Shown piece after piece: positions 9,301 through 18,045 of a stretch of DNA of 44,504 bases (positions are counted from its first letter, which is position 1; each line of letters opens with the position of its first letter). Source of the DNA: Candidatus Ornithomonoglobus intestinigallinarum (GTDB taxonomy: Bacteria > Bacillota > Clostridia > UBA1381). A model generated the notes under the pieces. That model made no database searches. It had not been told where the DNA came from and was given only the letters and a program-made list of their open reading frames with translations. Made by a program: the position numbers and the translations under genes. Location: the NCBI GenBank assembly GCA_018715365.1, contig DVLU01000051.1, forward strand, positions 1 through 44,504, written 5' to 3'.

Positions 9301-10442
9301 TCCGTTATTTCCTCCGGTATATGGCGCTCCGGGTCAACAAACGTTGACCACCTGTCAACTATAACGCCGTTCTCAACTTTTACGGCTCCGATTTCTGTTA
9401 CGCCGTTCGTTTTTTTGTCAAGCCCCGTTGTTTCTATATCAAATACGACAAACGGGGAATCTATCGTTTCGTCCGCGGCGCCGCAGACTATATTTTTTTC
9501 GTCATCGACAAGATAACCCTCAACGCCGTAAAGCACCTTTATTTTTTCGTTGTTGCCCGACGCCTTCATCGCATCGGGATACGACTGCACCACGCCGTGG
9601 TCGGTTATGGCTATGGCCTTATGCCCCCATTTTATCGCCCTGTTTATAAGGTCCTCCGTTGACGATACCGCGTCCATTGCCGACATCTGCGTGTGAAGAT
9701 GAAGCTCGACGCGTTTTTCCGGCGCGTTATCCTGCTTCATCGGCGGGGCCGGTATTTCCGCAATATCGCGGAGCATGACGTTCACCTCGCCGGAATATTC
9801 GTCGTACTGGGCATTTCCGCGGCACACAACATAAAAGCCGCCCTTTTTCACACCGCCCTTTATCGGCGTATAAAACTGTTTAAAGTCCTCATCATCGTCC
9901 GTTTTCGGAATGAATATCTTTGCCGACACGGAATCGGTGTTGTCTGTTATATCCATTGTGACAAGATGAAATTTTTTGCCTGTTTTCTTGGAGGTTATTT
10001 CACGTTCGTCAAGCGCAAAAACGCGTCCCGAAAACGTGACGCGCCCCGAATTTTCGTCTATGGAGCTTATTGCCGTTATATCATCGTGTATTGCCCTGCC
10101 GCGGAGCATTTCCGTTGCGTTTGCCTTGCCGAGAATCTTTTTCCTGCGGCGCGCCGCTCTTTGCGTTTCCTCGTTTGCGGCTTCTTCCTCGGTAAGGTCA
10201 TATATCATCACATTTTTTTCCGACAGGCTTTCACGCTGTTCTATTTCGGTGCGCATATCGGCAAGATGATATACCGACTTTACGGCCGCCGCCGCCGTAT
10301 CCGCCTCCTGCGGCGATGTTCCGTATTCAAATATTATGCGCATCCTGCGCCGTCCCTTTGACAGCAGCACCTTGCTTATGCCGACGGAGCGCACCGCATC
10401 TCCCATAACCTCGGGGAACACGCTTCCCAGTCTCGGATTCAT
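6393..10442 (-). CDS. polC: DNA polymerase III PolC-type alpha subunit with proofreading exonuclease
   Basis: A 1,349-residue PolC, the replicative polymerase of Firmicutes, slightly shorter than the roughly 1,440 residues typical of Bacillus; the difference seems to lie at the N-terminus. Domain order: a short N-terminal region, an OB fold (about 120-235), a PHP domain starting at ELHLHTQMSAMDA (about 246), a DEDD 3'-5' exonuclease inserted in it (FDIETTGLD about 334, HNAEFDIGFM, HRAVDDAKAT), and the polymerase core. A four-Cys zinc site (CPNCKN and CPKCGTKY, about 818-860) is present, then PDIDLNFSGEY near 875 with the catalytic Asp pair, and C-terminal helix-hairpin-helix sequence. GGAAGTGAG precedes the ATG. 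It is preceded by a hairpin behind purL and followed 24 nt later by murD. Confidence 0.97.
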   Translation of the reverse strand: MNPRLGSVFPEVMGDAVRSVGISKVLLSKGRRRMRIIFEYGTSPQEADTAAAAVKSVYHLADMRTEIEQRESLSEKNVMIYDLTEEEAANEETQRAARRRKKILGKANATEMLRGRAIHDDITAISSIDENSGRVTFSGRVFALDEREITSKKTGKKFHLVTMDITDNTDSVSAKIFIPKTDDDEDFKQFYTPIKGGVKKGGFYVVCRGNAQYDEYSGEVNVMLRDIAEIPAPPMKQDNAPEKRVELHLHTQMSAMDAVSSTEDLINRAIKWGHKAIAITDHGVVQSYPDAMKASGNNEKIKVLYGVEGYLVDDEKNIVCGAADETIDSPFVVFDIETTGLDKKTNGVTEIGAVKVENGVIVDRWSTFVDPERHIPEEITDLTGISDKMVAGADPISVQLPKFIEFCRGCVLVAHNAEFDIGFMKQKAAENDIEFDFPYLDTLMLAKCMFPTLHNYKLDTITNHLNVILENHHRAVDDAKATADAFVRMIEQLRSEGKSRLSELNGCYDMRGAAKKNRAFHIIMLAKNEQGIRNLYEMISQSQLRYVFRTTPRIPKSLIRQKREGLILGSACEAGELFRAVVGGESEERIKEIVDFYDYLEIQPIGNNAYMKYSKDFPDVTTDEDLRNLNREIVRLGEKYNKPVCATCDVHFMDPEGADYRKILMSFKGFSDAENQPPLYFRTTEEMLKEFAYLGKEKAYEVVVANTNKIADMIGSVRPIPTKKCPPVVEGAKDDIVNDSLKRAKELYGDPLPELIQQRLDKELYSITTYGFSVMYKIAQELVRKSLSDGYLVGSRGSVGSSFVAYLSGITEVNSLPAHYICPNCKNIEFVESDTGISGCDLPDKNCPKCGTKYNKDGHDIPFETFLGFAGDKEPDIDLNFSGEYQPVIHKYTETFFGEGFVFRAGTIGTVAEKTALGYVRKYMEKTGAKLRNAEMRRLAQGCVGVKRTSGQHPGGIIVVPYTNNIHEFCPVQHPADDPSSTIITTHFDYHSIDKNLLKLDELGHDDPTVIRMLEDLTGVNAKEIPIGDEETLSLFTSNKALKLNADIGTELGSYGIPEFGTKFVRQMLADTRPTTFSELVRISGLSHGTDVWLNNAQDLIRDGVTDLSHSICTRDDIMIYLIAMGVEASHAFKIMEKVRKGKGLSPEDEEAMRAANVPEWYLDSCKKIQYMFPKAHAVAYVTMAFRIAYFKVHYPEAFYIAYFSVRADDFDALLMAKGAERAREALKELMDKKHDNTISQKEEKLIPILEICIEMYARGINFTDIDLYKSHATDFLLTDGNIVPPLNAVPGLGENAAKAIAEARENGEFRNVEDLRLRTGITKTNIDMLEQMGCFAELPDADQVSLWD

Positions 10443-10478
10443 CTTCTCACTTCCGTTTATAATATTGTTTATTGCCGC

Positions 10479-10500
10479 AAAGGGGGCAAAAGCCCCCTTT
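10479..10500 (-). terminator. Hairpin behind purL
   Basis: AAAGGGGGC (10479-10487) and GCCCCCTTT (10492-10500) form a perfect 9-bp stem with a four-base loop, just after the purL stop. The T-tract is short on the minus strand, so it may only attenuate read-through into polC. The same GGGGGC-loop-GCCCCC form recurs elsewhere in the window. Confidence 0.55.
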
Positions 10501-10507
10501 TATACGA

Positions 10508-13500
10508 TTATTTAAAATATGTCACGCCGGCTTCAAAGAGCTTCTGATCCTTGTCGCCCGGAACGTTAAACGCAATATTTCCGCCTATTCTTTCGCTGTG
10601 TCCCATCTTGCCGAGCACGCGCCCGTCGGGGCTCGTTATACCCTCGACGGCCGAAACGGATCCGTTCGGGTTCCAGGCAATATCATACGTGGCTCTGCCG
10701 TCAAGATTAACATACTGCGTGGCTATCTGTCCGTTTGCGGCAAGCTCCGCTATCTGCTCCGGCGATGCGATAAACCGCCCCTCGCCGTGCGAAACAGCTA
10801 TCGTATGGAGGTCGCCCGTATTTACGTTTGCAAGCCACGGCGATTTGTTTGACGCAATCCTCGTCTTTACCATGCACGAAACGTGCCTGCCTATTGTGTT
10901 GAACGTAAGCGTCGGCGAATTGCTGTCAAGGTCCCTTATCTCGCCGTAAGGAACAAGGCCGAGCTTTATAAGCGCCTGGAAGCCGTTGCATATGCCTAGC
11001 ATAAGCCCGTCGCGGTTTTTAAGCATATTCATTACCGCCTCCTTTACAAGCGGGTTCCTGAACGCCGTTGCGATAAATTTGCCGGAGCCCTCGGGCTCGT
11101 CGCCTCCGGAGAAACCGCCGGGGAGCATAACTATCTGTGCGTTGTTTATACGTTTTTCCATTTCCTTCATCGAATAAACAACGTCTTCGCCCGTCAGGTT
11201 TCTTATAACGAACACGTCGGCGGCTCCGCCTGCCTTTTCAAAGCGTCTTGCCGTATCGTATTCGCAGTTGGTTCCGGGGAATACCGGTATAAATATTCTC
11301 GGCTTTGCAAATTTTTCCCCGGCAACGGTTATGCTTCTCTTGTCATAGCTGTATGTCTGCGGTTCTTCGGTAAAATGCCCCGCCTTTGTCGGGAATACCT
11401 TTTCGAGCGGCTTCTGCCATGTTTCGCAGGCTTCGTTAAGGTCTATCGTTATTCCTCCGGCGTTTATTTCGCGCTTATCCTGCGTAAAGCCTATCGTAAC
11501 GGCGCCGTCTGCACACACGCCGTTTTCGACCTCAAGCACTATTGAGCCCACGGACGCGCCGAACAGCATTTCCTCCGTCACGTCCTCCGAAAGCTTTATG
11601 CCTATCATATTGCCGAACGCCATTGCCGAAAGCGTTTCCGCAAGCCCGTGACCCTTTACGGTGCATGACGACAGCACCTCGCCGCGCGTTATCATTTCAT
11701 GCACCTTATCGTATATCTTTTTAAGAGCGTCAAAATCGGGCAGATCGTTTTCATCGCGCATCACGCTAAACATAACAAGCTTTGTGCCGCTCTTTTTGAT
11801 TTCCTGCGAAATTACCTTATCCGCCTTTACGGGAGCAACGGCAAACGACGTAAGCGTCGGCGGAACGTCAAGCTCGTTAAACGAACCGCTCATCGAATCC
11901 TTTCCGCCTATTGCCGCAATGCCGAGCTCAAGCTGCGCCCTGTATGCGCCGAGAAGCGACGCGAACGGCTTGCCCCACCGCCTCGGGTCCGTACCCAGTC
12001 TTTCGAAATATTCCTGGAACGTTAAGTATATCTTTTTATAATCCGCACCAAGCGCAACTGCCTTCGATACGGATTCCACAACCGCATAAACAGCGCCGTG
12101 GTATCCGCTCCAGCTTGACAGATACGGGTCGTAGCCGAACGTCATAACGGTCGCCGTATTCGTTTCCCCGTCAAGCACGGGCACCTTTGCCGCCATGCCG
12201 TCTGACGGCGTAAGCTGATATTTTCCGCCCCACGGCATAAGCACCGTTCCCGCGCCTATTGTCGAATCGAATTTTTCCGACAGCCCCTTCTGCGAGCATA
12301 CGTTAAGGTCGGATAAAGTCTTTAGCCAGTTTGCTTTTATGTCGTTTGTCTTTTCATATTTGAAGAAGCTGCCGCTTTCATCGGGAAGCTCAACCTCAAC
12401 GTCCGTGTTTTTAACGGCGCCGTTTGTGTTGAGGAACGCTCTCGATATGCTGCATATCGTTTTTCCGCGCCAATTCATAACAAGCCGCTCTTCGTCCGTT
12501 ACGACGGCAACCTTTGTTGCCTCAAGGTTTTCATCGTTTGCATAGCCTATAAATTTATCGGCGTCCTCGGCTCTTACAACAACCGCCATTCTCTCCTGCG
12601 ATTCCGATATTGCAAGCTCCGTGCCGTCAAGGCCCTCATACTTTTTGGGGACTTTATCGAGATCTATCGTAAGTCCGTCGGCAAGCTCGCCTATCGCAAC
12701 GGAAACGCCGCCCGCGCCGAAATCGTTGCAGCGCTTTATAAGCGTCGTTACCTTTTCGTTTCTGAAGAGCCTCTGTATTTTCCTCTCTATCGGCGGATTT
12801 CCCTTCTGAACCTCCGAGCCGCACGTTACAACGCTCTTTTCATCATGCGCCTTTGACGAGCCTGTTGCTCCGCCTATGCCGTCGCGTCCCGTGCGTCCGC
12901 CGAGAAGTATTATCACGTCTCCCGCCGACGGTGTTTCCCTTATTACGTTTTTCTTCGGGGCAGCGCCTATAACAGCGCCTATCTCCATTCTTTTTGCAAC
13001 GTAGCCCGGATGATATATCTCACGTACCTGTCCCGTTGCAAGCCCTATCTGGTTTCCGTATGAGCTGTAGCCTGCCGATGCGCCGCGCGTTATTTTCCTC
13101 TGCATTAGCTTGCCGGGCAGCGTATCCTTAAGCGATGCTCTCGGATCTCCCGCCCCCGTCACACGCATTGCCTGATACACATACGACCTTCCCGAAAGCG
13201 GGTCTCTTATAGCCCCGCCCAGACACGTTGCCGCGCCGCCGAACGGTTCTATTTCGGTCGGGTGGTTATGCGTTTCGTTTTTAAACATGATAAGCCACGG
13301 CTCGTCTTTGCCGTCAACGTCAACGTCAACGACTATCGAGCAGGCGTTTATTTCCTCGGATTCGTCTATTTCCTTTAAAAGACCTTTTTTCTTAAGCTGC
13401 TTTACTATTATTGTCGCCATATTCATAAGGCACATATTTCTGTCGGGCGCATACAGCTCGGCCTTTGCCCTTTTGTATTCCTCATACGACGCCTTTATAA

Positions 13501-14242
13501 CGTCTGCGTATTTGCCGTCGTTTATCGTAACGCTGTTTATTCTTGTTGAAAATGTTGTGTGGCGGCAGTGATCAGACCAATAAGTATCTATCATTCTGAG
13601 CTCCGTGACTGTCGGGTCGCGCTTTTCCGTATCCTTAAAATAAGCGCGGCAGAATTTCAAATCGTCAAGGTCCATCGCAAAGCCCATTTTTTCAAGGAAG
13701 CTTTCCATTTCCGCTTCGTCCATGGCGATAAAACCGTCAACAACCGCAACATCATCGGGGACGGTAACGTCCATATCGAGCGACTCCGGCTTTTCAAGCG
13801 CCGCCTCGCGCGCTTCAACGGGGTTTATAACGTATTTCTTTACGCGCTCAACATCCTCATCCGACACGCTGCCCGATAAAACGTATACCTTTGCGCTGCG
13901 CACCTTCGGGCGCTCCTTCTGCGTAAGGATAGATATACATTCCTCCGCCGACGCCGCGCGCTGGTCAAACTGACCGGGCAGATATTCGACGGCGAACGTC
14001 TTTCCGCCGCTTATTTCTATCGTTTCGTCATATGCGCTGTCAACCGGCGGCTCCGAAAAAATAAGCCCGCGCGCCTTTTGGTATTCCTCGTCCGAAATGC
14101 CCTCGACGTCGTAGCGGTTTATGATGCGAACGTCCGTAAGACCGTCAAGCGACAGATTTTCCCTGAGGTCCTCAAGCATCCCCTTTGCCTCAACGTCAAA
14201 GCCGGGCTTTTTCTCAACGTAAATTCTCCTTACCTGTGCCAT
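10508..14242 (-). CDS. purL: Phosphoribosylformylglycinamidine synthase, single-chain form
   Basis: A 1,244-residue fused FGAM synthase that converts FGAR, glutamine and ATP to FGAM in purine synthesis. The N-terminal PurS-like segment is followed by the linker and ATP-grasp-like synthase halves (SDHCRHTTF, NETHNHPTEIEPFGGAATC, then GGKDSMSGSF). The class I glutaminase domain starts about residue 987 (PVFPGTNCEYDTA), with nucleophile Cys1085 in MLGICNGFQ and His1152 in SHGEGRF. Small PurL with separate PurS and PurQ is the usual Bacillus arrangement; this fused form is common in Clostridia. AGGAGG lies eight bases before the ATG. It sits 76 nt downstream of a histidine phosphatase gene and probably shares its transcript. 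No purine riboswitch is visible in that gap. Confidence 0.96.
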   Translation of the reverse strand: MAQVRRIYVEKKPGFDVEAKGMLEDLRENLSLDGLTDVRIINRYDVEGISDEEYQKARGLIFSEPPVDSAYDETIEISGGKTFAVEYLPGQFDQRAASAEECISILTQKERPKVRSAKVYVLSGSVSDEDVERVKKYVINPVEAREAALEKPESLDMDVTVPDDVAVVDGFIAMDEAEMESFLEKMGFAMDLDDLKFCRAYFKDTEKRDPTVTELRMIDTYWSDHCRHTTFSTRINSVTINDGKYADVIKASYEEYKRAKAELYAPDRNMCLMNMATIIVKQLKKKGLLKEIDESEEINACSIVVDVDVDGKDEPWLIMFKNETHNHPTEIEPFGGAATCLGGAIRDPLSGRSYVYQAMRVTGAGDPRASLKDTLPGKLMQRKITRGASAGYSSYGNQIGLATGQVREIYHPGYVAKRMEIGAVIGAAPKKNVIRETPSAGDVIILLGGRTGRDGIGGATGSSKAHDEKSVVTCGSEVQKGNPPIERKIQRLFRNEKVTTLIKRCNDFGAGGVSVAIGELADGLTIDLDKVPKKYEGLDGTELAISESQERMAVVVRAEDADKFIGYANDENLEATKVAVVTDEERLVMNWRGKTICSISRAFLNTNGAVKNTDVEVELPDESGSFFKYEKTNDIKANWLKTLSDLNVCSQKGLSEKFDSTIGAGTVLMPWGGKYQLTPSDGMAAKVPVLDGETNTATVMTFGYDPYLSSWSGYHGAVYAVVESVSKAVALGADYKKIYLTFQEYFERLGTDPRRWGKPFASLLGAYRAQLELGIAAIGGKDSMSGSFNELDVPPTLTSFAVAPVKADKVISQEIKKSGTKLVMFSVMRDENDLPDFDALKKIYDKVHEMITRGEVLSSCTVKGHGLAETLSAMAFGNMIGIKLSEDVTEEMLFGASVGSIVLEVENGVCADGAVTIGFTQDKREINAGGITIDLNEACETWQKPLEKVFPTKAGHFTEEPQTYSYDKRSITVAGEKFAKPRIFIPVFPGTNCEYDTARRFEKAGGAADVFVIRNLTGEDVVYSMKEMEKRINNAQIVMLPGGFSGGDEPEGSGKFIATAFRNPLVKEAVMNMLKNRDGLMLGICNGFQALIKLGLVPYGEIRDLDSNSPTLTFNTIGRHVSCMVKTRIASNKSPWLANVNTGDLHTIAVSHGEGRFIASPEQIAELAANGQIATQYVNLDGRATYDIAWNPNGSVSAVEGITSPDGRVLGKMGHSERIGGNIAFNVPGDKDQKLFEAGVTYFK

Positions 14243-14318
14243 TTGAATTATCCTCCTGTTATTGTATTTCCGACAATATTATCATTATTATAATTTTTGT
14301 TTTTTATCTTTCGGTTTT

Positions 14319-14909
14319 TTATTTTCTGAGCTCACGGAGCACTCCCCTGCCGTCCTCGCAGTCTATTACGGCAACTCCGCCGTTTTCTATCGAAAAACAC
14401 CAGCTCTGCGCCGTGGAAAGCCCAAGCAGCGACGATATTATATGACGCGCCGTGCCCAGATGCGTGACAAGCATTATTGTTTTGCCGTCGTTTTCGCGCA
14501 GCATTTTTTCGAGAAACGCATTGACGCGCTTCTGAACGTCCTCGGCGCTTTCCCCGTCCGGGACCTTATACGAAATAAACTCCTCCGTCCACCTCATATA
14601 TTCCTCGGGATATTCGCGCTCGATTTCCTCGAACGTCATATCGTCCCATTTTCCGTAATCGCGCTCTATAAGCCCGAAGCTCATGCGCATATTCATGCCC
14701 TTAAGCTCCAGATACGGTGAAATTGTTTCAACCGCGCGCTTCAGAGGGCTTGTGTAAACAACGTCTATGTCAATGTTTTTAAATCTTGCAGCAAGCTCGC
14801 GCGCCTGCTGTCTGCCCTTTTTGTTCAGGGGCACGTCTTTAAGCCCCAGGCATGTGCGGCGGATATTCGAATCCGTCTGCCCGTGACGCACAACATATAC
14901 TCTGGTCAT
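14319..14909 (-). CDS. Histidine phosphatase family protein (phosphoglycerate mutase-like)
   Basis: A 196-residue protein of the histidine phosphatase superfamily. The phosphate-binding RHG is in VYVVRHGQTDSN (residues 4-15), with the second half of the site in VTHLGTARHI. The Arg after TSPLKRAVET fits the conserved fold. Such proteins include cofactor-dependent phosphoglycerate mutases, CobC-type phosphatases and broad-range phosphatases, and sequence alone does not choose between them. The start is set at the ATG at 14909 because GGAGGTG lies six bases upstream. A longer frame to 14948 would run through the predicted promoter. It is the first gene of a minus-strand run that continues into purL. 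Confidence 0.85.
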   Translation of the reverse strand: MTRVYVVRHGQTDSNIRRTCLGLKDVPLNKKGRQQARELAARFKNIDIDVVYTSPLKRAVETISPYLELKGMNMRMSFGLIERDYGKWDDMTFEEIEREYPEEYMRWTEEFISYKVPDGESAEDVQKRVNAFLEKMLRENDGKTIMLVTHLGTARHIISSLLGLSTAQSWCFSIENGGVAVIDCEDGRGVLRELRK

Positions 14910-14938
14910 ACGCGGCACCTCCGATTTTATTTTAATAT

Positions 14939-14967
14939 ATTCTATCATATTTTAAGGAATATCGCAA
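14939..14967 (-). promoter_or_regulatory. Sigma-A-type promoter for the phosphatase-purL transcript
   Basis: On the minus strand, TTGCGA (14962-14967) and TAGAAT (14939-14944) are separated by exactly 17 bases. The predicted transcript starts about 20 bases before the Shine-Dalgarno site of the phosphatase gene. The hexamers deviate slightly from consensus, so strength is uncertain. Confidence 0.5.
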
Positions 14968-15026
14968 CAATATATAATAAAAAATCCGTAAATTTTTTTG
15001 TTTTTTGAAAAACACCGCCGCCGATA

Positions 15027-15055
15027 TTGACAGAAAAGAAAAAATATTATATAAT
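15027..15055 (+). promoter_or_regulatory. Consensus sigma-A promoter of argS
   Basis: A perfect TTGACA (15027-15032) and perfect TATAAT (15050-15055) are 17 bases apart, 37 bases before the argS start. The leader is too short to hold a T-box. Confidence 0.85.
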
Positions 15056-15092
15056 TCTATGGTGATACGGATAACGAAAGGACTTAATCAAA

Positions 15093-16793
15093 ATGGATTT
15101 CAAAGCATATGTTACAGATAAAATAGCGGAGCTTACGGGGCTTGACCGCACCGCGGCGTCAAACGCCGCCGAAACGCCGCCCGACGAGAAAATGGGCGAT
15201 CTTGCGTTTCCGTGCTTTCCGCTTGCAAAGGTAATGCGAAAGGCTCCCGCCGCCATAGCTGCCGAGCTTGCCGAAAAATTCCCGGCGGGCGGGCCCGTGG
15301 CAAAGGTTGAAGCGGCCGGCGGATACCTTAATTTTTTCTTTGACCGCGCAGAATTTGCAAAGGATATAATTTCGGGCATAAATGCTGCCGGTGAAAAATG
15401 GGGAAGCTCCGGCGAGGGCGCCGGAAAAACCGTTCTTGTTGAATATTCATCCCCCAACATCGCAAAGCCGTTCCATATAGGCCATCTTTTTTCAACGGCC
15501 GTGGGAAACTCCCTTGCAAGGATATACAAGCATCTGGGCTATAACGTGCAGTCGCTCAATCATCTCGGCGACTGGGGGACGCAGTTCGGAAAGCTGATTT
15601 CGGCATACAAGAGATGGGGCGATAAAGCGGCGATAGAAAAGGAGCCGATAAAAGAGCTTTTGAGAATATACGTAAAATTCCATGAGGAAGCCGAAAAGGA
15701 CCCATCGCTTGACGATGAGGCGCGTATGTATTTTAAAAAGCTTGAGGACGGCGACGATGAAGCAACGTCGCTTTGGAAATACTTCAAGGATTTGAGCCTT
15801 GTTGAATTTCAGCGCGTATACGATATGCTCGGCGTTAAGTTTGATTCCTACAACGGCGAAGCATTTTATTCGGACAAGATGGACGAGGTTGTTGATATTC
15901 TCCGAGAAAAGGGCCTGCTCACGGAAAGCGACGGCGCGCAAGTCGTTGACCTTTCTGAGCTTAACATACCGCCGTGCATCATATTAAAATCCGACGGCGC
16001 AACGATATACGCAACACGCGATATTGCCGCCGCGCTTTACCGTCACAGAACGTATGATTTTTACAAGAACATATACGTTGTGGGCACTCCTCAGGCGCTG
16101 CACTTTAAGCAGATATTCGCCGTTATGAAAAAAGCGGGCTGGGATTGGAGCAGCGGCTGCACGCACGTTAATTTCGGGCTTGTGAAGCTTCCCGGCAAGG
16201 CTATGTCCACACGCCACGGCGACGTTGTTTTTCTCGAGGACGTATTAAACGAATCCATAGAAAAAACGCGCGCCATAATCGAAAGCAGCAGCCCGGATGC
16301 GTCGGATATAGACGAAAAATCAAAAAAAATAGGCATAGGCGCAATACTTTACACCTTCCTCAAAAATTCGCGTGAAAAGGATATTGTGTTTTCATGGGAA
16401 TCGATGCTCGATTTTGAGGGCGAGTCTGCGCCGTACTGCCAATACAGCTACGCACGCGGAAGAAGCATACTTCGCCGCGCAGAAGGCATCGATTGGTCAG
16501 ACGCCGATATGTCGCTTGCCGCATCCGATGAGGAATATTCGCTTGTAAAGCAGCTCGGGCTCTACGGCGACGCGGTAAAAGCCGCGGCGGACAAAAACGA
16601 GCCGTTCCTTGTGAACAGATACGTTACAAACCTCGCGAAGCTGTTTAACAAATTCTACAACACAAACCCGATACTTAAGGACGACGTTGATATTGAAACA
16701 AAAAAAGCGCGCCTTGCAATAGTAGACGCAGCGTGCACCGTTATCAAATCGGCGCTGTATATGCTTGGTATAGAAACCGTGGAAAGTATGTGA
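15093..16793 (+). CDS. argS: Arginyl-tRNA synthetase
   Basis: A 566-residue class I synthetase that charges tRNA-Arg in the cytoplasm, normal for the family. The N-terminal Add-1 domain (MDFKAYVTDKIAEL) is followed by the HIGH signature at 128-131 within SPNIAKPFHIGHL. The KMSKS-equivalent appears as KAMSTRHGDVV near 369-379; the modified form is normal for ArgRS. The C-terminal DALR anticodon-binding domain includes YCQYSYARGRSI and LFNKFYN. GAAAGGA lies ten bases before the ATG. It is a single-gene transcript with a perfect promoter in front and a strong terminator behind, flanked by minus-strand genes on both sides. Confidence 0.97.
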   Translation: MDFKAYVTDKIAELTGLDRTAASNAAETPPDEKMGDLAFPCFPLAKVMRKAPAAIAAELAEKFPAGGPVAKVEAAGGYLNFFFDRAEFAKDIISGINAAGEKWGSSGEGAGKTVLVEYSSPNIAKPFHIGHLFSTAVGNSLARIYKHLGYNVQSLNHLGDWGTQFGKLISAYKRWGDKAAIEKEPIKELLRIYVKFHEEAEKDPSLDDEARMYFKKLEDGDDEATSLWKYFKDLSLVEFQRVYDMLGVKFDSYNGEAFYSDKMDEVVDILREKGLLTESDGAQVVDLSELNIPPCIILKSDGATIYATRDIAAALYRHRTYDFYKNIYVVGTPQALHFKQIFAVMKKAGWDWSSGCTHVNFGLVKLPGKAMSTRHGDVVFLEDVLNESIEKTRAIIESSSPDASDIDEKSKKIGIGAILYTFLKNSREKDIVFSWESMLDFEGESAPYCQYSYARGRSILRRAEGIDWSDADMSLAASDEEYSLVKQLGLYGDAVKAAADKNEPFLVNRYVTNLAKLFNKFYNTNPILKDDVDIETKKARLAIVDAACTVIKSALYMLGIETVESM

Positions 16794-16802
16794 TTCGGTA
16801 CG

Positions 16803-16838
16803 ACGCCGTCACGCAGCGCGTGACGGCGTTTTTTTTTT
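16803..16838 (+). terminator. Rho-independent terminator of argS
   Basis: ACGCCGTCACGC (16803-16814) pairs over 12 bp with GCGTGACGGCGT (16818-16829) around a three-base loop, followed by a run of ten T. It starts ten bases after the argS stop codon. Confidence 0.92.
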
Positions 16839-16845
16839 GCTTTAA

Positions 16846-17424
16846 TTATGTATTATCATCTGCGCTGCGGCGGCCGTCGCTGAATATACCCGGCCCCATA
16901 TCCACAAACCAGAGCTTCTTTTCAAACCTGTCCGAATGGCGGACGGTTACGATAATATCGGTAAGTATGGCGGCTGCGGTCAGGACGCATATAAAGCCTG
17001 CCGTTTCGCCGCTCAAGCGCATAACCCTGTACATTACCGCGGGGTGGATAACCTTTACAAGCAGCACGGCCATCGTGCCGAACGCAAGCCCTGCCGTAAG
17101 GCATACTCTGCCTTTTATATTAAAGCGCCATGATGAATAATCCCACCAGCGTTCGTGAAACAGCTCCTCGAGCGCCCATGAAACTATATATTCAAGCGTG
17201 CACGTAAGCAGCATGCCCGTTACAAACAGCTGAGGCACGCTCTCGATACTGCCCAGGAGCTTTACTATAAGCAGCGCGCCTATGCCGTATATCGGGCAGA
17301 AGCAGCCGTTTAAAAAGCCCGTATTCACGGGGCGCCTGTAGCGCATGGTATAATATGCCGATTCATACATCCAGCCCATTATGCCGTAAAGCACAAAGCA
17401 CAGAAAATATCTGCATATATCCAC
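16846..17424 (-). CDS. Integral membrane protein, putative ABC-transporter type IV (CmpB-like) family
   Basis: A 192-residue membrane protein with about five hydrophobic segments (FLCFVLYGIMGWMYES at the N-terminus, then about 45-60, 66-85, 110-126 and 140-158). The signatures FLNGCFCPIYGIGALL and RWWDYSSWRFNIKGRVCL match the Firmicute family described as putative ABC transporter type IV (CmpB-like). No ATPase partner is nearby, so the transporter label is weak. It follows the HD-domain gene by 23 nt, and the pair should be one transcript. The C-terminus is polar and probably cytoplasmic. Its function is unknown. Confidence 0.75.
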   Translation of the reverse strand: MDICRYFLCFVLYGIMGWMYESAYYTMRYRRPVNTGFLNGCFCPIYGIGALLIVKLLGSIESVPQLFVTGMLLTCTLEYIVSWALEELFHERWWDYSSWRFNIKGRVCLTAGLAFGTMAVLLVKVIHPAVMYRVMRLSGETAGFICVLTAAAILTDIIVTVRHSDRFEKKLWFVDMGPGIFSDGRRSADDNT

Positions 17425-17447
17425 TTGTATCCTCCCCTTTTTATTCG

Positions 17448-17924
17448 TTACCGCTCCCTGTAAAGCGAACGGCGAAGCCTTGCATATGTATTTTGACGCT
17501 TAAACGTTTCATAAAGCGAGCAATATTTATCCACAAGACAAACTATAATGCTCTCCTTATATTTCGGAGGGACGGGCGTGAGCGGGAACATATGCCTTTT
17601 TATTATGTTCTGCTCCCTTTCCGTAAGCTCAAAATCCTCCATGGCGTTTTCAAGCGCCGTCTGCGGATGCGTAAAGCCGTGTATCCTTCTTTCTTTTTTT
17701 CCGTCGTGCCAGTCGTAGAGGAAATAATCATGCAGCAGCGCGCCGCGTATCAGCTCCCTGCGGTTCACTTTAAGCCCCAGCAGCCTGCTCAGCCTTACGC
17801 TGTAATACGCAACGGCCATCGTATGCAGCAAGCACGTTGTGCCGCCGTGCTGAACGTAGCCGTCCGTTTCATACAGGCGCGAATTGCTGCCTGCCTCCTC
17901 AATATACTTGCGGACAAATGACAT
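17448..17924 (-). CDS. HD-domain phosphohydrolase-like protein
   Basis: A 158-residue protein with an HD-type metal site: His in CLLHTMAVAYYS, the HD pair in GALLHDYFLYDWH, His in GFTHPQTALENA, and His-Met in IIKRHMFPLTP, then the Asp in VCLVDKYCSLYE. This order of H...HD...H...D fits HD phosphohydrolases, which act on nucleotides or phosphate esters. The exact substrate is unknown. GGAGGTAA precedes the ATG, and a perfect promoter lies upstream. It is co-transcribed with a CmpB-like membrane protein, so it may act at the membrane with it (inference). Confidence 0.8.
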   Translation of the reverse strand: MSFVRKYIEEAGSNSRLYETDGYVQHGGTTCLLHTMAVAYYSVRLSRLLGLKVNRRELIRGALLHDYFLYDWHDGKKERRIHGFTHPQTALENAMEDFELTEREQNIIKRHMFPLTPVPPKYKESIIVCLVDKYCSLYETFKRQNTYARLRRSLYRER

Positions 17925-17974
17925 TAAATTACCTCCGTGTCAAATACCAAAACACTGCATAACTCTTCACTATA

Positions 17975-18003
17975 ATTATAATCCCCGCGGCGTATAATGT
18001 CAA
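17975..18003 (-). promoter_or_regulatory. Consensus sigma-A promoter of the HD/CmpB pair
   Basis: On the minus strand, TTGACA (17998-18003) and TATAAT (17975-17980) are separated by 17 bases, about 50 bases before the HD gene start. Confidence 0.8.
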
Positions 18004-18045
18004 GTGTTTTCTTGTATTGTAACGGATTTGTTATTTTTTTATCGA

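Noticed and set aside
6738-10361. Several open frames of 100-220 codons opposite polC
   Set aside because: They are antisense to a strongly conserved gene and show low-complexity composition; they are shadows of codon bias.
14243-14318. Purine riboswitch before purL
   Set aside because: The gap is 76 nt and AT-rich, and no aptamer core is visible; purL probably shares the upstream transcript.
15056-15092. T-box leader before argS
   Set aside because: The predicted transcript starts about 30 nt before the ATG, too short for a T-box.
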